64,000 bases of DNA from Pseudoxanthomonas helianthi. Lineage in GTDB: Bacteria; Pseudomonadota; Gammaproteobacteria; Xanthomonadales; Xanthomonadaceae. The stretch covers positions 473,420-537,419 of the forward strand of contig NZ_JAGKTC010000002.1 in assembly GCF_017939625.1 (NCBI RefSeq), given 5' to 3'. Shown here one piece after another: positions 1-12,660 of this stretch (position 1 is its first letter; each line of letters begins with the position of its first letter). The notes under the pieces are model-generated. The model saw only the letters and a list, made by a program, of their open reading frames with translations. It made no database searches and had not been told where the DNA came from. A program made the position numbers and the translations under genes.

Positions 1-14
1 GAGGAAAATAGTCA

Positions 15-482
15 ATGTCCCGTAAAGGTTCCGCCCCCCAGCGCGCCGTCCTGCCCGATCCGAAGCACGGCAGCCAGACCATCGCCCGTTTCATCAACAT
101 GGTCATGCTCAGCGGCAAGAAGTCCGTCGCCGAGAAGATCGTGTACGGCGCCATGGACGTCATCGGCGAGAAGAATCCCAATGCCCTCGAGCTGGTCGAG
201 AAGGCGCTGGACAACGTCGCTCCCGCGGTCGAAGTGAAGTCGCGTCGCGTCGGCGGCGCCACCTACCAGGTGCCGGTCGAAGTGCGCGCCTCGCGCCGCC
301 TGGCCCTGGCGATGCGCTGGCTGATCGAATCCGCGCGCAAGCGCGGCGAGAACTCGATGCCGCGCAAGCTGGCGGCCGAGCTGCTCGACGCCTCCGAGAA
401 CCGCGGCGGCGCGATCAAGAAGCGCGAAGAAACCCACCGCATGGCCGAGGCCAACAAGGCCTTCGCGCACTACCGCTGGTAA
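15..482 (+). CDS. rpsG: 30S ribosomal protein S7
   Basis: S7 is the primary 16S rRNA-binding protein that organises the head of the 30S subunit and lines the mRNA exit (E) site. The 155-aa product has the family length and the conserved PDPKHGS segment near residue 15, as well as the RNA-binding beta-hairpin [15 protein letters not shown] around residues 77-92. A GAGGA ribosome site lies at bases 1-5, ten bases before the ATG. It is the second gene of a str operon; rpsL would be just outside the left edge. In E. coli S7 represses this operon; that is known for the family but not visible here. Confidence 0.98.
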   Translation: MSRKGSAPQRAVLPDPKHGSQTIARFINMVMLSGKKSVAEKIVYGAMDVIGEKNPNALELVEKALDNVAPAVEVKSRRVGGATYQVPVEVRASRRLALAMRWLIESARKRGENSMPRKLAAELLDASENRGGAIKKREETHRMAEANKAFAHYRW

Positions 483-662
483 CGGCTTCAGGCCCTTGTT
501 TTCAGGGGCCGGCGACACCATCTAGCAGCACCCCGGCGCTTCGGCGCCGACGCTGAAGCCGAAAGCCGCCTCCGGGCGGCGTTCGGCCATTTGCGAGATG
601 CCCCTCGCAACGCCCGCGCCGCGCGCGAGCTTCCACGAAACACAAACAGTCGAGACATCACC

Positions 663-2759
<2,097 letters not shown>

Positions 2760-2825
2760 GTCCGGGATCCGGAAGGCGATGCCTTCCGGCTTCCCTTCGA
2801 ATCACGAATCACAAGGTAGAAGACA

Positions 2826-4016
2826 ATGGCAAAGGGTAAGTTCGAGCGCACCAAGCCCCACGTGAACGTGGGCACGATTGGTCACGTGGACCACGGCAAG
2901 ACGACGCTGACGGCGGCGCTGACGAAGGTGGGCGCGGAACGTTTCGGCGGCGAGTTCAAGGCGTACGACGCGATCGACGCGGCGCCGGAAGAGAAGGCGC
3001 GCGGCATCACGATCTCGACGGCGCACGTGGAGTACGAAAGCCCGACGCGCCACTACGCGCACGTGGACTGCCCGGGCCACGCCGACTACGTGAAGAACAT
3101 GATCACGGGTGCGGCGCAGATGGACGGCGCGATCCTGGTGTGCTCGGCGGCGGACGGCCCGATGCCGCAGACCCGCGAACACATCCTGCTGTCGCGCCAG
3201 GTGGGCGTGCCGTACATCGTCGTGTACCTGAACAAGGCCGACATGGTGGACGACGCCGAGCTGCTGGAGCTGGTGGAGATGGAAGTCCGCGAACTGCTGA
3301 GCAAGTACGAGTTCCCGGGCGACGACACCCCGATCATCTCGGGTTCGGCGCGCCTGGCGCTGGAAGGCGACCAGTCGGAGATCGGCGTGCCGTCGATCAT
3401 CAAGCTGGTGGACGCGCTGGACACCTGGATCCCGGAACCGCAGCGTGACGTGGACAAGCCGTTCCTGATGCCGGTGGAAGACGTGTTCTCGATCTCGGGC
3501 CGCGGCACCGTGGTGACCGGCCGTATCGAGCGCGGCGTGATCAAGGTGGGCGACGAAATCGAAATCGTCGGTATCCGCCCGACCCAGAAGACCACGGTGA
3601 CCGGCGTGGAAATGTTCCGCAAGCTGCTGGACCAGGGCCAGGCGGGCGACAACGCGGGCCTGCTGCTGCGCGGCACCAAGCGCGACGAAGTGGAGCGCGG
3701 CCAGGTGCTGTGCAAGCCGGGTTCGATCACCCCGCACACCGAGTTCGAGGCCGAGGTGTACGTGCTGTCGAAGGACGAAGGCGGCCGTCATACCCCGTTC
3801 TTCAAGGGCTACCGTCCGCAGTTCTACTTCCGCACCACGGACATCACCGGTGCGGTGCAGCTGCCGGAAGGCGTGGAGATGGTCATGCCGGGCGACAACA
3901 TCAAGATGGTGGTGAGCCTGATCAACCCGGTGGCGATGGACGAAGGCCTGCGCTTCGCGATCCGCGAAGGCGGCCGTACCGTCGGCGCCGGCGTCGTGGC
4001 CAAGATCATCAAGTAA
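2826..4016 (+). CDS. tuf: Elongation factor Tu
   Basis: EF-Tu delivers aminoacyl-tRNA to the ribosomal A site. The 396-aa protein has GHVDHGKT at residues 19-26, [12 protein letters not shown] near residue 136, and the two beta-barrel domains. An AAGGTAGAAG ribosome site precedes the ATG. The codon choice is odd: the first roughly 600 bases are packed with ACG, GCG and GTG codons, whereas fusA and the downstream genes prefer ACC, GCC and GTC. Most proteobacteria carry a second tuf copy near secE; gene conversion with such a copy would explain the difference, but that is inference because the second copy is not in this window. Confidence 0.98.
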   Translation: MAKGKFERTKPHVNVGTIGHVDHGKTTLTAALTKVGAERFGGEFKAYDAIDAAPEEKARGITISTAHVEYESPTRHYAHVDCPGHADYVKNMITGAAQMDGAILVCSAADGPMPQTREHILLSRQVGVPYIVVYLNKADMVDDAELLELVEMEVRELLSKYEFPGDDTPIISGSARLALEGDQSEIGVPSIIKLVDALDTWIPEPQRDVDKPFLMPVEDVFSISGRGTVVTGRIERGVIKVGDEIEIVGIRPTQKTTVTGVEMFRKLLDQGQAGDNAGLLLRGTKRDEVERGQVLCKPGSITPHTEFEAEVYVLSKDEGGRHTPFFKGYRPQFYFRTTDITGAVQLPEGVEMVMPGDNIKMVVSLINPVAMDEGLRFAIREGGRTVGAGVVAKIIK

Positions 4017-4025
4017 GTAATTGAA

Positions 4026-4047
4026 AGGGAAGGGGTTTCCCTTCCCT
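4026..4047 (+). terminator. Hairpin at the end of the str operon
   Basis: A 9-bp perfect stem (AGGGAAGGG / CCCTTCCCT, loop GTTT) lies ten bases after the tuf stop codon. No U-run follows, so it may be a weak terminator or an mRNA 3'-end stabiliser. The bases from 4048 to 4193 show no gene or clear signal. Confidence 0.45.
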
Positions 4048-4193
4048 GAGCGTTGTAATGCCGACGCCCTGGGAGGTGGCCGGCCTACCGCGAAAAGAGG
4101 TGCAGGAAGCGCCTCGTGTTCGCCAGACACGGAGTTGTCGCGCATCAGGTCCGATCGGCAGCGATTATTTGCCGAAAAAGACGCGTCCCCGTG

Positions 4194-4222
4194 TTGACGG
4201 GGTCTGGTGCGCGCTCTATACT
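4194..4222 (+). promoter_or_regulatory. Sigma70-type promoter of the S10 operon
   Basis: TTGACG at 4194-4199 and TATACT at 4217-4222 are separated by 17 bases, a near-consensus sigma70 promoter. It is the best promoter in the ribosomal region and lies 190 bases upstream of rpsJ, which makes it the expected start of the S10 operon transcript. Confidence 0.85.
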
Positions 4223-4232
4223 TTTCTGTCTG

Positions 4233-4264
4233 GGCGGGCCGGTTTACCGGCCTGCCTAGTTTTT
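4233..4264 (+). terminator. Terminator-like attenuator in the S10 leader
   Basis: Immediately after the promoter, GGCGGGCCGG (4233-4242) pairs with CCGGCCTGCC (4247-4256) around a TTTA loop, including one G-U pair, and is followed by TAGTTTTT. This has the form of an intrinsic terminator placed about ten bases after the expected transcription start and before rpsJ. An attenuation role, comparable in logic to L4 control of the E. coli S10 leader, is inference. Confidence 0.7.
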
Positions 4265-4412
4265 CAGGAAGAACCCCAGCCTTTGGCGTCAGCGTGGCCT
4301 GCCGGTGCAACCGGCGATCCCGGCCTCGCGGGGAAACCAAAACACTGGACCTAACCGGGGCAAGGCATCCCAGAGGCCGCGCCCGTCGCTCTTTTAACGA
4401 AGGAATTCCGTC

Positions 4413-4724
4413 ATGGCGGACCAAAAGATCCGGATCCGGCTCAAGGCTTTCGATCATCGCTTGATCGACCGCTCGGCCAGCGAGATCGTCGAAACGGCCA
4501 AGCGGACCGGCGCGCAAGTGCGCGGCCCGATCCCGCTGCCCACCAAGATCGAGCGTTACACCATCCTGGTGTCGCCGCACGCCGACAAGGACGCGCGCGA
4601 CCAGTACGAAACCCGCACGCACAAGCGCGTGCTCGACATCGTCGACCCCAACGACAAGACCGTGGACGCGCTGATGAAGCTCGAACTCGCGGCCGGCGTC
4701 GACGTGCAGATCAAGCTGACCTGA
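4413..4724 (+). CDS. rpsJ: 30S ribosomal protein S10 / NusE
   Basis: S10 is a head protein of the 30S subunit and, as NusE, a partner of NusB and NusG in antitermination. The 103-aa length is exactly that of the family, with the typical start [15 protein letters not shown] and the loop [16 protein letters not shown]. The ribosome site GAAGGAATT lies just before the ATG. It is the first gene of the S10 operon, about 190 bases from the promoter and behind a terminator-like hairpin, so its expression may be attenuated. Confidence 0.98.
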
Positions 4725-4734
4725 GGCCACGACC

Positions 4735-5388
4735 ATGACTGCGAAGAAATATTCGTTGGGCATCGTCGGCCGCAAGGCCGGCATGACCCGGGTGTTCACC
4801 GAGGACGGCCAGTCCATCCCGGTCACCCTGATCGAAGCCACCCCGAACCGCATCACCCAGGTGAAGACCCCGGAAACCGACGGCTACAGCGCCGTGCAGG
4901 TCGCCGTCGGTTCGCGCCGCGCCTCGCTGGTGACCAAGCCCGAAGCCGGTCACCTGGCCAAGGCCAAGGTCGAAGCCGGCCGTGGCCTGTGGGAACTGCG
5001 CGTCGAAGCCGACAAGCTGGGCGAATTCGCCGTTGGCGGCGAGATCAAGGCCGACATTTTCGAAGTCGGGCAGATCGTCGACGTCCAGGGCGTGACCAAG
5101 GGCAAGGGCTTCCAAGGCACCATCAAGCGCCACAACTTCCGCATGGGCGACGCGACCCACGGTAACTCGCTGAGCCATCGCGCTCCGGGTTCGATCGGTC
5201 AGCGCCAGACCCCGGGCCGCGTGTTCCCGGGCAAGAAGATGTCCGGCCACATGGGCGCCGAGACCCAGACCACGCAGGGCCTGGAGGTCGTGCGTGTCGA
5301 CGCCGAGCGCGGTTTGATCGCGATTCGCGGCGCTGTCCCGGGTGCCCCGGGTGGCGACGTGGTCGTTCGTCCGACCAGCAAGGCTTGA
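4735..5388 (+). CDS. rplC: 50S ribosomal protein L3
   Basis: L3 binds 23S rRNA domain VI and reaches toward the peptidyl transferase centre. The 217-aa protein carries the conserved loop [20 protein letters not shown] near residues 147-166. It contains the glutamine that PrmB methylates in other bacteria. The gene starts 10 bp after rpsJ, within the S10 operon. Confidence 0.97.
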   Translation: MTAKKYSLGIVGRKAGMTRVFTEDGQSIPVTLIEATPNRITQVKTPETDGYSAVQVAVGSRRASLVTKPEAGHLAKAKVEAGRGLWELRVEADKLGEFAVGGEIKADIFEVGQIVDVQGVTKGKGFQGTIKRHNFRMGDATHGNSLSHRAPGSIGQRQTPGRVFPGKKMSGHMGAETQTTQGLEVVRVDAERGLIAIRGAVPGAPGGDVVVRPTSKA

Positions 5389-5399
5389 GGAGAATGACG

Positions 5400-6005
5400 A
5401 TGGAACTCGCCATTACGGGTAGCGCCAACAAGCTGTCGGTCTCCGACGCCGTGTTCGGCCGCGAATTCAGCGAAGACCTGGTCCACCAGGTCGTCGTTGC
5501 CTACCGCAACGCCGGTCGTGCCGGCACCAAGGCGCAGAAGACCCGCGCCGAAGTCAACGGCACCACCAAGAAGTCGAAGAAGCAGAAGGGCGGCGGTGCG
5601 CGTCACGGCGCGCTGACGGCCCCGATCTTCGTCGGCGGCGGCGTGACCTTCGCGGCCAAGCCGCGCAGCTTCGAGCAGAAGGTCAACCGCAAGATGTACC
5701 GCGCCGCGATCAGCGCGATCCTGTCGGAACTGAACCGCCAGGACCGCCTGAAGGTCGTCGACTCGTTCGACGTCGACGCCGCGAAGACCTCGGCCCTGGC
5801 CGCCAAGCTCAAGGGCCTGGAAGTCGGTCGTCGTCCGCTGATCGTCACCGAGGACGCCTCGGAAAACCTGTACCTGTCCGCCCGCAACCTGCCCTACGTG
5901 GAAGTGCGCGACGTGCAGGGCCTGGATCCGGCTTCGCTGGTGGGCGCCGACACCGTCGTCATCACCGCCGATGCGGTCAAGAAGATCGAGGAATGGCTGG
6001 CATGA
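5400..6005 (+). CDS. rplD: 50S ribosomal protein L4
   Basis: L4 lines the peptide exit tunnel and in E. coli represses the S10 operon. The 201-aa protein begins [16 protein letters not shown] and contains the tunnel loop rich in Lys/Gly ([20 protein letters not shown]). I chose the ATG at 5400 because GAGGAGA at 5386-5392 sits seven bases upstream; the ATG at 5394 is too close to that site. Its stop overlaps the rplW start as ATGA, indicating translational coupling. Confidence 0.97.
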   Translation: MELAITGSANKLSVSDAVFGREFSEDLVHQVVVAYRNAGRAGTKAQKTRAEVNGTTKKSKKQKGGGARHGALTAPIFVGGGVTFAAKPRSFEQKVNRKMYRAAISAILSELNRQDRLKVVDSFDVDAAKTSALAAKLKGLEVGRRPLIVTEDASENLYLSARNLPYVEVRDVQGLDPASLVGADTVVITADAVKKIEEWLA

Positions 6006-6301
6006 ACGCCAACGAGAAAATCTTCAGCATCCTGCGTGCGCCGCGCGTGTCCGAAAAGACCGCCCGCCTGCAGGAAGTCACCAACCAATACGTCTTCGAA
6101 GTGGCGAACAGTGCGACCAAGGCCGATGTGAAGGCCGCCGTCGAGCAGCTGTTCTCCGTCAAGGTCGAGGCCGTCAACGTGGTCAACGTGAAGGGCAAGA
6201 ACAAGTCCTTCCGTAACCGCGGTGGCCGTCGCGGCGACTGGCGCAAGGCGTACGTTCGTCTGGCCGATGGCCAAGCCATCGACGTCACGGCCACGGCCTG
6301 A
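6002..6301 (+). CDS. rplW: 50S ribosomal protein L23
   Basis: L23 sits at the tunnel exit and is the docking site for trigger factor and SRP. The 99-aa product starts [20 protein letters not shown] and has the basic loop [18 protein letters not shown] near residues 63-80. The start overlaps the rplD stop codon (ATGA). A start nine bases earlier is possible but would break this overlap arrangement. Confidence 0.97.
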   Translation: MNANEKIFSILRAPRVSEKTARLQEVTNQYVFEVANSATKADVKAAVEQLFSVKVEAVNVVNVKGKNKSFRNRGGRRGDWRKAYVRLADGQAIDVTATA

Positions 6302-6312
6302 GGTAGACCCAC

Positions 6313-7140
6313 ATGCCATTGATGAAATTCAAACCCACTTCCGCCGGCCGTCGTAGCGCCGTTCGCGTGGTCACGCCTGGTTTGCACAAGGGTGCGCCGC
6401 ACGCCGCCCTGGTCGAGAAGCAGGGCAAGACCGGCGGCCGCAACAACCATGGCCGCATCACCACCCGCCACATCGGCGGTGGCCACAAGCAGCACTACCG
6501 CCTGATCGACTTCAAGCGCAACAAGGAAGGCATCCCGGCGCGCGTGGAGCGGATCGAATACGATCCGAACCGCACCGCCCACATCGCCCTGCTGTGCTAC
6601 GTCGACGGCGAGCGCCGCTACATCATCGCGCCGAAGGGCCTGAAGGCCGGCGACCAGGTGATCGCGGGCAGCGACGCCCCGATCAAGGCCGGCAACACCC
6701 TGCCGCTGCGCAACATCCCGGTCGGTACCACGGTGCACGGCATCGAGCTGAAGCCCGGCAAGGGCGCCCAGCTGGCCCGCGCCGCCGGCGCCGCGGTGCA
6801 ACTGGTCGCGCGCGAGCAGGGCTTTGCCACGCTGCGCCTGCGTTCCGGCGAAATGCGCAAGGTGCCGGTCGAGTGCCGCGCCACCGTCGGCGAAGTCGGC
6901 AACGACGAGCACAGCCTCGAGAAGCTCGGCAAGGCCGGCGCCAAGCGCTGGCGCGGCGTGCGCCCGACCGTTCGCGGTGCGGCCATGAACCCGGTCGACC
7001 ACCCGCACGGTGGTGGCGAAGCCAAGGCCGGCCAGGGCAATCCGCATCCGGTCACGCCGTGGGGCGTGCCGACCAAGGGCTACAAGACGCGCAAGAACAA
7101 GCGCACCCAGCAATTCATCGTCCGCGATCGTAGGGGCTAA
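6313..7140 (+). CDS. rplB: 50S ribosomal protein L2
   Basis: L2 is needed for subunit association and peptidyl transferase activity. The 275-aa protein shows the C-terminal signature [13 protein letters not shown], which includes the conserved histidine implicated in catalysis or assembly. A GAGGTAGA ribosome site overlaps the rplW stop. Length and motifs are standard. Confidence 0.98.
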   Translation: MPLMKFKPTSAGRRSAVRVVTPGLHKGAPHAALVEKQGKTGGRNNHGRITTRHIGGGHKQHYRLIDFKRNKEGIPARVERIEYDPNRTAHIALLCYVDGERRYIIAPKGLKAGDQVIAGSDAPIKAGNTLPLRNIPVGTTVHGIELKPGKGAQLARAAGAAVQLVAREQGFATLRLRSGEMRKVPVECRATVGEVGNDEHSLEKLGKAGAKRWRGVRPTVRGAAMNPVDHPHGGGEAKAGQGNPHPVTPWGVPTKGYKTRKNKRTQQFIVRDRRG

Positions 7141-7146
7141 TCGACC

Positions 7147-7425
7147 ATGGCACGTTCACTCAAGAAGGGCCCGTTCGTCGATCACCACCTCATCAAGAAG
7201 GTGGAGGCCGCCGGCGGCAGCAAGAAGCCGATCAAGACCTGGTCGCGCCGTTCGATGATCCTGCCGGAAATGGTGGGCTTCACCATCGCCGTGCACAACG
7301 GCAAGAACCACGTTCCGGTGCTGGTCAACGAGAACATGGTCGGTCACAAGCTCGGCGAATTCGCCGTCACCCGTACCTTCAAGGGTCACGGTGGCGACAA
7401 GAAAGCCGCCGCGGGCAAGAAGTAA
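7147..7425 (+). CDS. rpsS: 30S ribosomal protein S19
   Basis: S19 forms a complex with S13 in the 30S head near the A-site tRNA. The 92-aa product has the family start [15 protein letters not shown] and the core [20 protein letters not shown]. It begins six bases after rplB in the S10 operon. Confidence 0.98.
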   Translation: MARSLKKGPFVDHHLIKKVEAAGGSKKPIKTWSRRSMILPEMVGFTIAVHNGKNHVPVLVNENMVGHKLGEFAVTRTFKGHGGDKKAAAGKK

Positions 7426-7435
7426 GGAGATGACC

Positions 7436-7771
7436 ATGGAAGCGAAAGCCATCCTGCGCACCGCGCGCATCTCCCCGCAGAAGGCCCGCCTGGTCGCAGA
7501 CCAGGTGCGTGGCCTGTCGGCCGAACGCGCCGTCAACCTGCTGAAGTTCTCCGACAAGAAGGCCGCGGCGCTGATCAAGAAGGTCGTCGAATCGGCCATC
7601 GCCAACGCCGAGAACAACCAGGGCGCCGACGTCGACGAGCTGAAGGTCAAGACCATCATGGTCGATGAAGGTCCGACGCTGAAGCGTTTCATGGCCCGCG
7701 CCAAGGGCCGCGGCACGCGCATTCTGAAGCGCACCAGCCACATCACCGTGGTCGTGGGCGAGGGCAAATAA
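7436..7771 (+). CDS. rplV: 50S ribosomal protein L22
   Basis: L22 contacts all domains of 23S rRNA and its beta-hairpin reaches the exit tunnel, where macrolide-resistance changes occur in other bacteria. The 111-aa product starts [20 protein letters not shown] and ends in the hairpin region [20 protein letters not shown]. An AAGGAG site lies six bases before the ATG at 7436, which favours it over the ATG at 7430. Confidence 0.97.
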   Translation: MEAKAILRTARISPQKARLVADQVRGLSAERAVNLLKFSDKKAAALIKKVVESAIANAENNQGADVDELKVKTIMVDEGPTLKRFMARAKGRGTRILKRTSHITVVVGEGK

Positions 7772-7773
7772 TC

Positions 7774-8523
<750 letters not shown>

Positions 8524-8525
8524 CC

Positions 8526-8939
8526 ATGTTGCAACCCAAGCGAACCAAATACCGCAAGATGCACAAGGGCCGCAATGAAGGCCTGAGCTGGAACGGCAAC
8601 CTCGTCAGCTTCGGCGAGTACGGCCTGAAGGCGACCGCGCACGGCCAGCTGACCGCGCGCCAGATCGAGGCCGCGCGCCGTTCCATCAGCCGCTACGTCA
8701 AGCGCGGCGGCAAGATGTGGATCCGCGTGTTCCCCGACAAGCCGATCACCAAGAAGCCGATCGAAGTCCGCATGGGCTCCGGCAAGGGCAACGTCGAGTA
8801 CTGGGTCGCGCAGATCCAGCCCGGCCGGATGATCTATGAAATCGAGGGCGTCGACGAAGCGACCGCGCGCGAGGCGTTCCGCCTGGCCGCCGCCAAGCTC
8901 TCGGTCACCACCACTTTCGTGACCCGGACGGTGCGCTAA
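8526..8939 (+). CDS. rplP: 50S ribosomal protein L16
   Basis: L16 supports the A-site tRNA elbow in the 50S subunit. The 137-aa product starts [17 protein letters not shown] and carries the core [17 protein letters not shown] around residues 60-76. Its stop overlaps the rpmC start (TAATG), so the two are probably translationally coupled. Confidence 0.98.
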   Translation: MLQPKRTKYRKMHKGRNEGLSWNGNLVSFGEYGLKATAHGQLTARQIEAARRSISRYVKRGGKMWIRVFPDKPITKKPIEVRMGSGKGNVEYWVAQIQPGRMIYEIEGVDEATAREAFRLAAAKLSVTTTFVTRTVR

Positions 8940-9121
8940 TGGAACTCAAGCAACTCCGCGAGAAGTCGGCCGAACAGCTGAACGCCCACCTGGGCGACCT
9001 GCGCAAGGAGCAGTTCTCCCTGCGCATGCAGAAGGCGACCGGCCAACAGCCCAAGACCCATGAAATCCGCCGTGTCCGCCGCGAGATCGCTCGCGTCAAG
9101 ACCCTGCTCGGCGGCAAGTGA
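8939..9121 (+). CDS. rpmC: 50S ribosomal protein L29
   Basis: L29 is a small helical protein near the tunnel exit beside L23. The 60-aa product starts [14 protein letters not shown] and ends [14 protein letters not shown], the two-helix pattern of the family. Its ATG overlaps the last base of the rplP stop codon. Confidence 0.96.
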   Translation: MELKQLREKSAEQLNAHLGDLRKEQFSLRMQKATGQQPKTHEIRRVRREIARVKTLLGGK

Positions 9122-9129
9122 GACCCGAC

Positions 9130-9399
9130 ATGACCGACAACAATACAGAGAAAGCAAAGCGCACGGTTGAAGGCCGGGTCGTCAGCAACAAGATGGACAA
9201 GACCGTCACCGTGCTGGTCGAGCGCCAGGTCAAGCACGCGCTGTACGGCAAGTACATCAAGCGTTCGACCAAGCTGCATGCCCACGACGCCGAGAACGCC
9301 TGCAACGAGGGCGATGTCGTCCGCGTGCAGGAGATCGCGCCGATGTCCAAGACCAAGAACTGGCGCGTGGTCGAAATCGTCGCGCGCGCGGCCGAATAA
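9130..9399 (+). CDS. rpsQ: 30S ribosomal protein S17
   Basis: S17 is an early-assembly OB-fold protein of the 30S body. The 89-aa product has the family core [20 protein letters not shown] and [12 protein letters not shown] chose ATG 9130; a GTG at 9118 would add four residues but overlaps rpmC and has no better ribosome site. Confidence 0.96.
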   Translation: MTDNNTEKAKRTVEGRVVSNKMDKTVTVLVERQVKHALYGKYIKRSTKLHAHDAENACNEGDVVRVQEIAPMSKTKNWRVVEIVARAAE

Positions 9400-9411
9400 G
9401 GGAGCCAGATC

Positions 9412-9780
9412 ATGATCCAGGTGCAAAGCTACCTCGAAGCCGCCGACAACTCCGGCGCCAAGGAAATGATGTGCATCAAGGTGCTGGGCGGCTCCAAGCG
9501 CCGTTATGCCGGCATCGGCGACATCATCAAGGTGACCGTGAAGGACGCGATCCCGCGCGGCAAGGTCAAGAAGGGCGAAGTCTACGACGCCGTGGTCGTG
9601 CGCACCCGCAAGGGCGTGCGTCGTGCCGACGGTTCGCTGATCCGTTTCGACGGCAACGCCGCGGTCCTGCTCAACAACAAGCAGGAACCGATCGGCACCC
9701 GCATCTTCGGACCGGTGACCCGCGAACTGCGTTCCGAGAAGTTCATGAAGATCGTTTCGCTCGCACCCGAAGTGCTCTGA
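9412..9780 (+). CDS. rplN: 50S ribosomal protein L14
   Basis: L14 lies at the subunit interface and contacts h14 of 16S rRNA. The 122-aa length is standard, starting [18 protein letters not shown] and containing the loop [20 protein letters not shown]. In many bacteria this marks the start of the spc operon; here the 12-bp gap after rpsQ shows no promoter, so S10 and spc are probably co-transcribed. Confidence 0.98.
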   Translation: MIQVQSYLEAADNSGAKEMMCIKVLGGSKRRYAGIGDIIKVTVKDAIPRGKVKKGEVYDAVVVRTRKGVRRADGSLIRFDGNAAVLLNNKQEPIGTRIFGPVTRELRSEKFMKIVSLAPEVL

Positions 9781-9795
9781 GCGGAGGACACGAAA

Positions 9796-10113
9796 ATGGC
9801 AAACCGCATCAAGAAAGGCGACCAAGTGGTCGTCATCGCCGGCAAGGACAAGGGCAAGCAAGGCGACGTCGTGCGCGTTGATGGCGACCGCGTGGTCGTC
9901 TCCAACGTCAACGTGGTCAAGCGCCACACCAAGCCGAACCCGCAGGCGGGCATCGCCGGCGGCGTGGTCGAGCGCGAAGCCTCGATCCATATCTCCAACG
10001 TGCAGATCTTCAACCCGGCTTCGGGCAAGGGCGAGCGCGTTGGCTTCAAGGTGCTGGAGGATGGACGCAAACTGCGTGTGTTCCGCTCCAGCGGTGAGGC
10101 GCTCGACGCCTGA
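9796..10113 (+). CDS. rplX: 50S ribosomal protein L24
   Basis: L24 initiates 50S assembly and lies near the tunnel exit. The 105-aa protein has the N-terminal KOW segment [20 protein letters not shown] at residues 6-25. A GCGGAGGA ribosome site is ten bases upstream. Confidence 0.97.
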   Translation: MANRIKKGDQVVVIAGKDKGKQGDVVRVDGDRVVVSNVNVVKRHTKPNPQAGIAGGVVEREASIHISNVQIFNPASGKGERVGFKVLEDGRKLRVFRSSGEALDA

Positions 10114-10124
10114 GGAATGAAGTC

Positions 10125-10667
10125 ATGACCACTCGTCTGGAAAAAATCTACAAGGAAGAGGTCGTACCGGCTCTGATCAAGAAGTTCGGTTACGCCAATC
10201 CGATGGAAGTGCCGAAGATCACCAAGATCACCATCAACATGGGTGTGGGTGAAGCGGCGACCAACAAGAAGATCCTGGAAAACGCCGTGGCCGACCTGGC
10301 CGCGATCAGCGGCCAGAAGCCGATCACCACCAAGTCGCGCGTTTCCGTGGCTTCGTTCAAGATCCGCGACGGCTGGCCGATCGGCTGCAAGGTGACCCTG
10401 CGTCGCGGCCACGCCTACGAATTCCTCGACCGCCTGATCAGCATCGCGCTGCCGCGCGTGCGCGACTTCCGCGGCGTGTCGGGCCGTTCGTTCGACGGCC
10501 GCGGCAACTACAACATGGGCGTGAAGGAACAGATCATCTTCCCGGAAATCGACTTCGACAAGGTCGACGCGGTCCGCGGCATGGATATCGCCATCACCAC
10601 CACCGCGAAGAGCGACGCCGAAGCCAAGGCCCTGCTCGAAGCGTTCAAGTTCCCGTTCCGCAACTGA
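10125..10667 (+). CDS. rplE: 50S ribosomal protein L5
   Basis: L5 binds 5S rRNA and contacts the P-site tRNA and S13. The 180-aa product has [16 protein letters not shown] near residues 33-48 and the C-terminal [17 protein letters not shown]. It lies 11 bp after rplX. Confidence 0.98.
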   Translation: MTTRLEKIYKEEVVPALIKKFGYANPMEVPKITKITINMGVGEAATNKKILENAVADLAAISGQKPITTKSRVSVASFKIRDGWPIGCKVTLRRGHAYEFLDRLISIALPRVRDFRGVSGRSFDGRGNYNMGVKEQIIFPEIDFDKVDAVRGMDIAITTTAKSDAEAKALLEAFKFPFRN

Positions 10668-10684
10668 TTCGCTAGGAAACCGAC

Positions 10685-10990
10685 ATGGCCAAGACCTCGA
10701 TGGTGAACCGCGATATCAAGCGGGCCAAGCTTGCCAAGCAGCACGCCGCCAAGCGTGCCGCGCTGAAGAAGACCGTCTCCAGCGCCACGGCCAGCTACGA
10801 AGAAAAGATGGAAGCCGCGACCAAGCTGCAGAAGCTGCCGCGCGATTCCTCCCCCAGCCGCCAGCGCACCCGCTGCGAACTTTCGGGCCGCCCGCGCGGC
10901 GTGTACCGCAAGTTCGGCCTGGGCCGCAACAAGCTGCGCGAAGCCACCATGCGTGGCGACGTGCCGGGCCTGCGCAAGGCCAGCTGGTAA
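10685..10990 (+). CDS. rpsN: 30S ribosomal protein S14 (zinc-independent form)
   Basis: S14 is a head protein assembled late. The 101-aa length and the presence of a single cysteine identify the long, zinc-independent (C-minus) form; the short zinc form has two CxxC pairs. The C-terminal core [20 protein letters not shown] is typical. No alternative S14 is present in this window. Confidence 0.97.
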   Translation: MAKTSMVNRDIKRAKLAKQHAAKRAALKKTVSSATASYEEKMEAATKLQKLPRDSSPSRQRTRCELSGRPRGVYRKFGLGRNKLREATMRGDVPGLRKASW

Positions 10991-11026
10991 GCAGGCGGCC
11001 GGCTGGTAGCAGGCTGGTTCGGCTGC

Positions 11027-11120
11027 TACACTAGGCAGTTCCGCAGGCCGGTTCGTCCGGCCTGCCGCCGTCTCCGACGGCAGGTCCCGCAAGGGATCGA
11101 ACGCCGGGCATCCGCCCGGC
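11027..11120 (+). promoter_or_regulatory. Three-hairpin spacer between rpsN and rpsH
   Basis: The 190-bp gap holds three consecutive perfect stems: 11043-11051 with 11057-11065 (9 bp), 11067-11072 with 11076-11081 (6 bp) and 11103-11109 with 11114-11120 (7 bp). TACACT at 11027-11032 could be a -10 box, but no good -35 box is present. In E. coli S8 represses the spc operon by binding mRNA near rplE; whether these stems serve a similar role is inference. Confidence 0.45.
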
Positions 11121-11180
11121 TCCACAATCCAGACAGATTTCGCGAAAGCGGATATCGGTGCTACTCATAGGTGAATCGCA

Positions 11181-11579
11181 ATGAGCATGACTGATCCCAT
11201 CGCCGACATGCTGGTCCGCATCAAGAATGCGGCCGCGGTCGGCAAGCCGACGGTGAAGATGCCGTCCTCCAACACCAAGGTCGCCATCGCCGGCGTGCTG
11301 AAGGCCGAGGGCTACATCGCCGACTCGCGCGTGACCAAGACCGAGAACAACAAGGCCGAGCTGGAAATCGTCCTGAAGTATTTCGAGGGCAAGCCGGTCA
11401 TCGACAAGCTGCAGCGCGTCTCGCGCTCGGGCCTGCGCCAGTACCGCGGCAAGTCGGAGCTGCCGAAGGTGCTGAACGGCCTCGGCATCGCCATCATTTC
11501 CACCTCCAAGGGCATCATGACCGATGCGCAGGCGCGCCAGCAGGGCGTCGGCGGCGAAGTCCTGTGCTTCGTGGCCTAA
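11181..11579 (+). CDS. rpsH: 30S ribosomal protein S8
   Basis: S8 is a primary 16S rRNA-binding protein and the translational repressor of spc in E. coli. The 132-aa product starts [17 protein letters not shown] and ends GGEVLCFVA, close to the family pattern. It follows an unusually long, structured spacer. Confidence 0.98.
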   Translation: MSMTDPIADMLVRIKNAAAVGKPTVKMPSSNTKVAIAGVLKAEGYIADSRVTKTENNKAELEIVLKYFEGKPVIDKLQRVSRSGLRQYRGKSELPKVLNGLGIAIISTSKGIMTDAQARQQGVGGEVLCFVA

Positions 11580-11592
11580 GGGAGAAACCACA

Positions 11593-12120
11593 ATGTCTCG
11601 CGTAGCCAAGAAGCCGATCGCCCTGCCGAAGGGCGTCGAATTCAACCAGCAGGCCGACAGCCTGTCCGTGAAGGGCCCGAAGGGCAACCTGTCGCTGGCC
11701 AAGCCGGCCGGCGTCGAAGTCAAGGTCGAAGACGGCACCGTCAACCTGGCCCCGACCGCTCCCGAGCACGACGCCATGACCGGCACCGTGCGCGCCATCC
11801 TGGCCAACATGGTCAAGGGCGTGTCCGAGGGCTTCGAGCGCAAGCTCGAGCTGGTCGGCGTGGGTTATCGCGCCGCCATGCAGGGCAAGGACCTGAACCT
11901 GTCGCTGGGTTATTCGCACCCGGTGCTGTTCAAGGCCCCCGAGGGCATCACCCTCGCGACCCCGACCCAGACCGAAATCCTGGTGCAGGGCGCCGACAAG
12001 CAGCGCGTCGGCGAAGTCGCCGCCAAGATCCGCGGATTCCGTCCGCCGGAGCCCTACAAGGGCAAGGGCGTGAAGTACTCCGACGAAACCATCATCCGCA
12101 AGGAAGCGAAGAAGGCGTAA
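11593..12120 (+). CDS. rplF: 50S ribosomal protein L6
   Basis: L6 lies near the factor-binding site of the 50S subunit. The 175-aa protein starts [17 protein letters not shown] and ends [20 protein letters not shown], the family signature. A GGGAGAAACCACA ribosome region precedes ATG 11593, which gives the expected N-terminus. Confidence 0.98.
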   Translation: MSRVAKKPIALPKGVEFNQQADSLSVKGPKGNLSLAKPAGVEVKVEDGTVNLAPTAPEHDAMTGTVRAILANMVKGVSEGFERKLELVGVGYRAAMQGKDLNLSLGYSHPVLFKAPEGITLATPTQTEILVQGADKQRVGEVAAKIRGFRPPEPYKGKGVKYSDETIIRKEAKKA

Positions 12121-12149
12121 TAACGCCTTCGGCTTCGAGGAAACCGATC

Positions 12150-12506
12150 ATGAGCATCAAGAACAACGCCCGCCTGCGCCGCGCCAAGACCACCCGCGCG
12201 CACATCCGCGACCTCGGCGTGCCGCGCCTGAGCGTGCTGCGCACCGGCCAGCACCTGTACGCGCAGGTGTTCAGCGCCGACGGCTCCAAGGTCATCGCCG
12301 CCGCCAACACCCTGCAGGCCGACGTCAAGGAAGGCCTGAAGAACGGCAAGAACAGCGATGCCGCCGCCCGCGTCGGCAAGATCATCGCCGAGCGCGCCAA
12401 GGCCGCGGGCATCGAGAAGGTCGCGTTCGACCGCTCGGGCTACCGCTACCACGGTCGAGTCAAGGCGCTGGCCGAAGCCGCGCGCGAAGGCGGCCTGCAG
12501 TTCTGA
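12150..12506 (+). CDS. rplR: 50S ribosomal protein L18
   Basis: L18 binds 5S rRNA together with L5 and L25. The 118-aa product has [17 protein letters not shown] near residues 27-43 and the C-terminal [20 protein letters not shown]. The 154-bp gap after it contains a GTGGGG...CCCCAC hairpin near 12518-12534 and no gene. Confidence 0.97.
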   Translation: MSIKNNARLRRAKTTRAHIRDLGVPRLSVLRTGQHLYAQVFSADGSKVIAAANTLQADVKEGLKNGKNSDAAARVGKIIAERAKAAGIEKVAFDRSGYRYHGRVKALAEAAREGGLQF

Positions 12507-12660
12507 GTTGAATCGCGTGGGGCGCGTCCCCACGACTTGACCCGCCGGCACGGGATGCGCCGGGCGCGCTGCGGCTTCTGTCCGCTACCGCGTTGCACCG
12601 ATCCACGCCACAACCATAAGCGGCCAAGCCGCAAATCCCTCAACTATCGAGTCAACGAAA

